Assembly (NCBI RefSeq): GCF_050946515.1
Contig: NZ_JBMNUX010000005.1
Location: 62,001-126,000, forward strand
Direction: 5' to 3'
DNA: 64,000 nucleotides
From: Tractidigestivibacter sp050946515
GTDB lineage: Bacteria; Actinomycetota; Coriobacteriia; Coriobacteriales; Atopobiaceae
Shown here one piece after another: positions 60,669-64,000 of this stretch. Each line of letters opens with the position of its first letter. Positions within the stretch are counted from its first letter, which is position 1. The position numbers and the translations under genes were made by a program. The notes under the pieces are model-generated. The model did not search any database and had not been told where the DNA came from. It was given only the letters and a program-made list of their open reading frames with translations.

Positions 60669-62333
60669 ATGGAGCTTCGAAGTGATGCCATCAAGAAGGG
60701 GCTGGCACGCGCGCCGCACCGCAGCCTTCTGAAGGCCGACGGCCTTACCGATGAAGAGCTGGAGCGTCCGCTTGTCGCGGTCGTCTCCTCACAGAACGAG
60801 GTCATTCCCGGCCACATCCACCTGGACAAGATCGCCGAGGCCGTCAAGGCTGGCGTCCGCATGGCGGGCGGCACCCCTCTGCAGGTCAACACCATCGGCG
60901 TCTGCGACGGCATCGCCATGAACCACGAAGGCATGCGCTACTCGCTCACGAGCCGCGAGGTCATCGCCGACTCCGTCGAGTGCGCCATCCAGGGTCACCA
61001 GTTCGATGCCATGGTCCTGATTCCCAGCTGCGACAAGATCGTCCCCGGCATGCTGATCGCGGCGTGCCGCCTGGACATCCCGACCGTGCTGGTCTCCGGC
61101 GGCCCGATGCTCGCCGGTCGTGGGCGCAACGGCGAGGAGACCGACCTCAACACGCTCTTTGACGCAGCCGGCCAGGTGACCGCCGGAACCATGACCGAGG
61201 AGGAGATGCACTGGTACGAGGAGACGGCGTGCCCCACCTGCGGCAGCTGCTCCGGCATGTTCACGGCCAACTCCATCTGCTGCCTCGCAGAGGCTCTCGG
61301 CATCGCCCTGCCCGGAAACGGCACCATCCCCGCCGTCTACTCCGCGCGCATCCGCCTGGCCAAGCACGCCGGCATGAAGGTCATGGAGCTCCTCGAGAAG
61401 GGCATCACCGCCCGCAAGATCATTGACGCGCGCGCCGTAAAGAACGGCATGGCGCTTGACCAGGCATTCGGCGGCTCCACCAACACCATGCTGCACCTCA
61501 CGGCCATCGCCCACGCGGCTGGCTGCCCCGTCACGATGGACGACTGGGACAAGGCTTGCTCCTCTACCCCTAACATCGTGCGCCTGGCGCCCGCCGGACC
61601 GCTCCACATCCAGGACCTCAACGACGTGGGCGGCGTCTCCGCGATCATCGGCGAGCTCGGCCGCCACGGGCTTCTCGACCTCACCGCCAACACCTGCCAC
61701 GGCACCATGGGCGAGTGGGTCGAGCAGTGCCCGCCCGTGGACGGCAAGGTCGTCCACCACATCGAGGACGCCTACTCTCCCGACGGCGGCCTTAAGGTCA
61801 TGCGCGGCAGCCTCGCACCCGACTGCGGCGTCGTCAAGAAGAGCGCCGTCGACCCCAGCATGTACAAGCACACCGGCCCCGCGCGCGTCTTCGACTCCGA
61901 GGAGGCAGCCTGCGACGCCATCTTTGGCGGCCAGATCAAGCCCGGCGACGTCGTCGTGATTCGCTACGAGGGACCCGCCGGCGGTCCCGGCATGCGCGAG
62001 ATGCTCACCCCAACCTCCGCCATCTGCGGCATGGGTCTGGCAAAGTCGGTCGCGCTCGTCACCGACGGGCGCTTCTCCGGCGCAAGCAAGGGCCCGTGCG
62101 TTGGCCACGTGAGCCCCGAGGCCGCAGCCGGCGGCCCGATCGCGCTCGTCCACGAGGGCGACCAGATCTCGATCGACATCGAGGCCGGCACGATCGACCT
62201 GCTCGTCCCGGAAGACGAGATGGCGCGACGCCGCGCCGCTTGGGAGCCGCCCGCGCCCAGGTACACGACCGGCGTCCTCTCTCGTTACGCAAAGCTCGTC
62301 ACCAGCGCAGATAAGGGGGCCTACCTGTCATGA
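60669..62333 (+). CDS. ilvD: Dihydroxy-acid dehydratase
   Basis: 554-residue Fe-S enzyme for the third common step of valine and isoleucine synthesis. Cluster and active-site motifs: LIPSCDKIVPGML, ACPTCGSCSGMFTANSICC, ALPGNGTIPAV, GGSTNTMLHLTAIA, VTDGRFSGASKGPCVGHVSPEA. ATG at 60669 is chosen because GAGAGG precedes it; a GTG two codons earlier lies inside that site. The ilvB start overlaps its stop (ATGA), so the two are coupled. Confidence 0.96.
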   Translation: MELRSDAIKKGLARAPHRSLLKADGLTDEELERPLVAVVSSQNEVIPGHIHLDKIAEAVKAGVRMAGGTPLQVNTIGVCDGIAMNHEGMRYSLTSREVIADSVECAIQGHQFDAMVLIPSCDKIVPGMLIAACRLDIPTVLVSGGPMLAGRGRNGEETDLNTLFDAAGQVTAGTMTEEEMHWYEETACPTCGSCSGMFTANSICCLAEALGIALPGNGTIPAVYSARIRLAKHAGMKVMELLEKGITARKIIDARAVKNGMALDQAFGGSTNTMLHLTAIAHAAGCPVTMDDWDKACSSTPNIVRLAPAGPLHIQDLNDVGGVSAIIGELGRHGLLDLTANTCHGTMGEWVEQCPPVDGKVVHHIEDAYSPDGGLKVMRGSLAPDCGVVKKSAVDPSMYKHTGPARVFDSEEAACDAIFGGQIKPGDVVVIRYEGPAGGPGMREMLTPTSAICGMGLAKSVALVTDGRFSGASKGPCVGHVSPEAAAGGPIALVHEGDQISIDIEAGTIDLLVPEDEMARRRAAWEPPAPRYTTGVLSRYAKLVTSADKGAYLS

Positions 62334-64000
62334 CGGACAAGGACAAAGGCGACATCGCCGAGAAGAGCGCCGCAGACAAGCACGCAGCTTCAGTAGCCGA
62401 GAAGCTCGCCCGCAAGCAGATTGCCATCGAGGGCAAGCCCTTCGGCCCCGGCAGCCACACCGAGTACGAAGGCAAGACGCTTACCGGCGCGCAGGCAATT
62501 ATCGCGAGCCTCGAGGCCGAGGGCGTCGACACCATCTTTGGCTATCCCGGCGGCCAGGCCATCAAGATCTACGACGCGCTCTACGACTCGAAGAAGATCC
62601 ACCACGTGCTCGCCCGCCACGAGCAGGGCGCCACGCACATGGCCGACGGCTATGCGCGTGCCACGGGCAAGGTTGGCGTCGTTCTCGTCACCTCTGGACC
62701 TGGCGCCACCAACACCGTGACTGGCATCATGACCGCCTACATGGACTCCGTGCCGCTGGTCGTCATCACCGGCCAGGTTACGCGCGGCGTCATCGGCACC
62801 GACTCGTTCCAGGAATCCGACATCGTGGGCATCACGATCCCCATCGTCAAGCACTCGTTCTTGCTGCAGTCCATCGACGAGCTGACCGAGACGTTCAGGA
62901 AGGCCTTCTACATCGCCTCCACTGGCAGGCCCGGCCCGGTCCTCATCGACGTCCCCAGCGACATATCTGGCGAGAAGGTCGTCTTCCACTATCCCGACTC
63001 CATCTCGATTCCCAGCTACAAGCCCACCTATCGCGGCAATGCGCGGCAGGTCAAGCAGGCTGCGGCACTCATCGCGAAAGCGAAGAAGCCCCTCCTCTAC
63101 GCCGGCGGCGGCGTCGTCACCAGCCATGCGTGCACCGAGCTCACCGAGCTAGCCGAGGGCATGAACATTCCCGTGGTCACCTCGCTCATGGGCAAGGGTG
63201 CCATGCCGTCGTCCAACAAGTTCAACTTGGGTCCCGTCGGCATGCACGGCTCCAAGTACGCAAACATGGCCGTCACCGAATGCGACCTGCTCATCGCCGT
63301 GGGCGCGCGCTTCTCTGACCGCGTGACCGGCAAGGTCTCGGAGTTTGCGCCGCATGCCAAGGTCATCCATATTGACATCGACCCCGCAGAGATCGGCAAG
63401 ATCATCAACCCCGTGGTGCCCATAGTGGGCGACGCCAAGGTCGTGCTGGGGTCTATCAACGAGCGCCTGAAGAAGATGGACGCCAAGCCCGTCGACCAGA
63501 AGTGGTGGGCGGACGTTCAGTCTTGGCGCGAGCGCTGGCCGTTCTACACCGACGAGTTCGCCAACACCGTCGACTACCCCAACAAGATTGCGCCGGAGAT
63601 CGTGCTCTCCAAGCTTTCCGACAAGCTTGATCCCAACGCCTCGATCGTTACCACCGAGGTCGGTCAGCACCAGATGTGGGCGCATCAGAACATCCGCCGC
63701 GAGCATGCGCGCACGTTCATCTCGTCGGGCGGAGCCGGAACCATGGGCTTTGGCTTCCCCGCCGCCATCGGCGCTAAGATTGGCTGCCCGGATGACGAGG
63801 TCGTCTGCGTGGCCGGAGACGGCTCGTTCCAGATGAACCTGCAGGAGATGGCCACCGCCATCGTCGAGCACGCAAACGTGAAGGTCTTGATTATCGACAA
63901 CCACGCGCTTGGCATGGTCTACCAGTGGCAGTCGCTCTTCTACAACAAGCGCTACTCGTTCACCAAGCTGCCCGACCCCGACGTGCCTGACTTTGTCAAG
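62330..64000 (+). CDS. ilvB: Acetolactate synthase large subunit (cut by window end)
   Basis: First 557 residues of a ThDP enzyme joining pyruvate with pyruvate or 2-oxobutyrate. Motifs: FGYPGGQAIKIYDAL, RHEQGATHMADGYARATGK (catalytic Glu), SGPGATNTVTG, IDIDPAEIGK, and the ThDP/Mg motif VAGDGSFQMNLQEM...IDNHALGM. An unusual charged extension of about 45 residues (rich in Lys, Asp, Ala) precedes the normal start near LTGAQAII. ATG at 62330 overlaps the ilvD stop; AAGGGGGC lies upstream. The frame is open to the last base, and the small subunit ilvN would be expected beyond the window. Confidence 0.95.
   Translation, partial: MTDKDKGDIAEKSAADKHAASVAEKLARKQIAIEGKPFGPGSHTEYEGKTLTGAQAIIASLEAEGVDTIFGYPGGQAIKIYDALYDSKKIHHVLARHEQGATHMADGYARATGKVGVVLVTSGPGATNTVTGIMTAYMDSVPLVVITGQVTRGVIGTDSFQESDIVGITIPIVKHSFLLQSIDELTETFRKAFYIASTGRPGPVLIDVPSDISGEKVVFHYPDSISIPSYKPTYRGNARQVKQAAALIAKAKKPLLYAGGGVVTSHACTELTELAEGMNIPVVTSLMGKGAMPSSNKFNLGPVGMHGSKYANMAVTECDLLIAVGARFSDRVTGKVSEFAPHAKVIHIDIDPAEIGKIINPVVPIVGDAKVVLGSINERLKKMDAKPVDQKWWADVQSWRERWPFYTDEFANTVDYPNKIAPEIVLSKLSDKLDPNASIVTTEVGQHQMWAHQNIRREHARTFISSGGAGTMGFGFPAAIGAKIGCPDDEVVCVAGDGSFQMNLQEMATAIVEHANVKVLIIDNHALGMVYQWQSLFYNKRYSFTKLPDPDVPDFVK

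Overview
The window is GC-rich, gene-dense bacterial chromosome with no rRNA, tRNA, phage or intact insertion sequence visible. Codon use, strong AGGAGG-type ribosome binding sites, several Tat-exported lipoproteins and an anaerobe-type gene set (2-hydroxyacyl-CoA dehydratase with its activator, ECF transporter, LarBCE nickel-cofactor enzymes) suggest an anaerobic host-associated actinobacterium of the class Coriobacteriia, perhaps an Olsenella/Atopobiaceae relative. That assignment is inference from gene content, not from a marker gene.

Layout. 0-3 kb: copper operon csoR-copA, with a CopZ-like domain at the CopA C-terminus that has its own start signals. 3.2-8.3 kb: LysR regulator with a GcvT-like methyltransferase, an acetyltransferase, a DUF218 membrane protein, TrmL and a small Cys-rich protein. 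8.4-12.7 kb: heterodimeric ABC exporter and MarR regulator with two candidate operators. 12.9-14.6 kb: PTS EIIA and a LicT-type antiterminator with its own RAT/terminator leader. 14.6-19.5 kb: exported repetitive protein, a field of unusual short repeats, and a two-component system. 19.6-23.2 kb: exported phosphodiester glycosidase operon and a HAD phosphatase. 23.3-26.5 kb: larB-larC and divergent larE (nickel-pincer cofactor synthesis), without larA. 26.5-34.3 kb: DMT transporter, aldo/keto reductase, a three-gene 2-hydroxyacyl-CoA dehydratase operon ending in a dehydratase-activator fusion, and adenosine deaminase. 34.4-36.6 kb: spermidine-synthase-like methyltransferase and DUF2974 hydrolase. 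36.6-40.1 kb: an ECF tryptophan transporter operon preceded by a 24-residue leader peptide with three consecutive Trp codons and a strong terminator, i.e. an attenuator. 40-43.2 kb: TMEM175-like channel, RecQ, a 152-bp element with 25-bp perfect inverted ends, and an 18-bp perfect hairpin. 43.2-49.6 kb: aldo/keto reductase, two Tat lipoprotein esterases, flavin reductase, LysR and an exported flavodoxin lipoprotein. 49.6-50.0 kb: a repeat cluster around a 48-bp perfect palindrome. 50-53.5 kb: nitroreductase, G3E GTPase, RsmJ-like methyltransferase, ABC ATPase. 53.7-54.9 kb: ilvA. 54.9-59.7 kb: a five-gene operon (circularly permuted ATP-grasp, alpha-E, transglutaminase-like, and two aspartoacylase-type M14 proteins, one with altered metal ligands). 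59.7-60.7 kb: a second repeat field and the ilvD upstream region. 60.7-64.0 kb: ilvD and ilvB, the latter cut by the window end.

The most interesting points are the Trp-codon attenuator on a complete ECF transporter, the ATP-grasp/alpha-E/transglutaminase/twin-M14 operon, the dehydratase-activator fusion, the LicT leader, and the short-repeat and palindromic elements that no gene explains.
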